This document shows positions 63,600-64,000 of a stretch of 64,000 bases of DNA, one piece after another. Under the pieces are notes generated by a model. It had not been told where the DNA came from, searched no databases, and saw only the letters and a list, made by a program, of their open reading frames with translations. The stretch is taken from the NCBI GenBank assembly GCA_003212035.1, contig QCRA01000001.1, positions 27,615 to 91,614 on the forward strand, read 5' to 3'. Both the position numbers and the translations under genes were made by a program. Origin of the DNA: Prochlorococcus sp. AG-459-D04 (lineage in GTDB: Bacteria > Cyanobacteriota > Cyanobacteriia > PCC-6307 > Cyanobiaceae). How positions within the stretch are numbered: the first letter of the stretch is position 1; each line of letters starts with the position of its first letter.

Positions 63600-64000
63600 T
63601 TGAAGAAGAATTCATTAGATATTTGGCATAAAATCAACCCTTTATTGGGATTTATTGCGATGATCGTTACCCAGGACATTGTTTTAAGATTCTTTTTTAG
63701 AAAAAAGAAAATATTAAAAAATGGTTTTTCTATTCCCATAAATTCCTCTATCATTTTGGCTCCAACCCATAGATCAAGGTGGGACGGCTTAATACTCACC
63801 ATGGCAATGGGTAGACGGGTAACAAAAAAGGATTGTAGATTTATGGTTACTAAATCCGAAATGAGAGGAATACAAGGTTGGTTTTTAAAAAGACTTGGAT
63901 GTTTTTCGATAAATCAAATATCGCCATCTCTTTCAGCATTAAGATATGCGATTGATCTTATAGAAAAAGGAGAACAACTAGTGGTTTTCCCAGAAGGAAA
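63600..64000 (+). CDS. plsC: 1-acyl-sn-glycerol-3-phosphate acyltransferase family protein, truncated at window edge
   Basis: In-frame translation ...SIILAPTHRSRWDGLILTMAM...RFMVTKSEMRGIQGWFLKRLG...KGEQLVVFPEG; HX4D variant and FPEG motifs; start TTG 63600 or ATG 63660. Confidence 0.88.
   Translation, partial: MKKNSLDIWHKINPLLGFIAMIVTQDIVLRFFFRKKKILKNGFSIPINSSIILAPTHRSRWDGLILTMAMGRRVTKKDCRFMVTKSEMRGIQGWFLKRLGCFSINQISPSLSALRYAIDLIEKGEQLVVFPEG

Noticed and set aside
63563-63802. 79-aa minus-strand ORF near the right edge
   Set aside because: Antisense to the acyltransferase frame that carries HX4D and FPEG-type motifs.

Overview
The window is about 64 kb of AT-rich (roughly 30% GC by eye), gene-dense cyanobacterial chromosome. 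It looks like a high-light-adapted Prochlorococcus: chlI, petG, petH with no CpcD domain, psbP, ycf54, crtL-b and crtE are present together with Yfr1 between a guaB-like gene and trxA. Nearly all of it is core, vertically inherited housekeeping sequence: hom, ruvC, chlI, rsmD, hisH, trxA, guaB-like, gyrA, crtL, leuA, folD, crtE, cobB, opcA-zwf-petH, sasA, prs, malQ, cdsA, clpC, lysA, dacA, uppS, bioB, lipA, recR, psbP, a DEAD-box helicase, recD/recB/recC, ycf54 and pdxJ. There is one tRNA-Glu(UUC). I saw no CRISPR array, transposase, integrase, prophage or obvious genomic island. Two features are absent from the ORF track: petG (39 aa, 5582-5701 +) and the small RNA Yfr1 (about 7335-7389, minus). 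The points most worth a second look are: (1) a perfect 10-bp inverted repeat ending 4 nt before the start codon of the DEAD-box RNA helicase, with the only plausible Shine-Dalgarno inside its 3' arm; (2) a c-di-AMP synthase with an RHR-to-RHL motif change plus a shortened 7TM-HD (PgpH-like) phosphodiesterase in the same window; (3) a membrane isoprenylcysteine-methyltransferase-type gene between recC and recB; (4) a ferredoxin-NADP reductase whose N-terminus is a transmembrane anchor plus charged linker; and (5) a CpeS-like phycobilin lyase next to sasA. I found no clear, wholly novel multi-gene system. Family calls rest on recognised motifs, not on searches.
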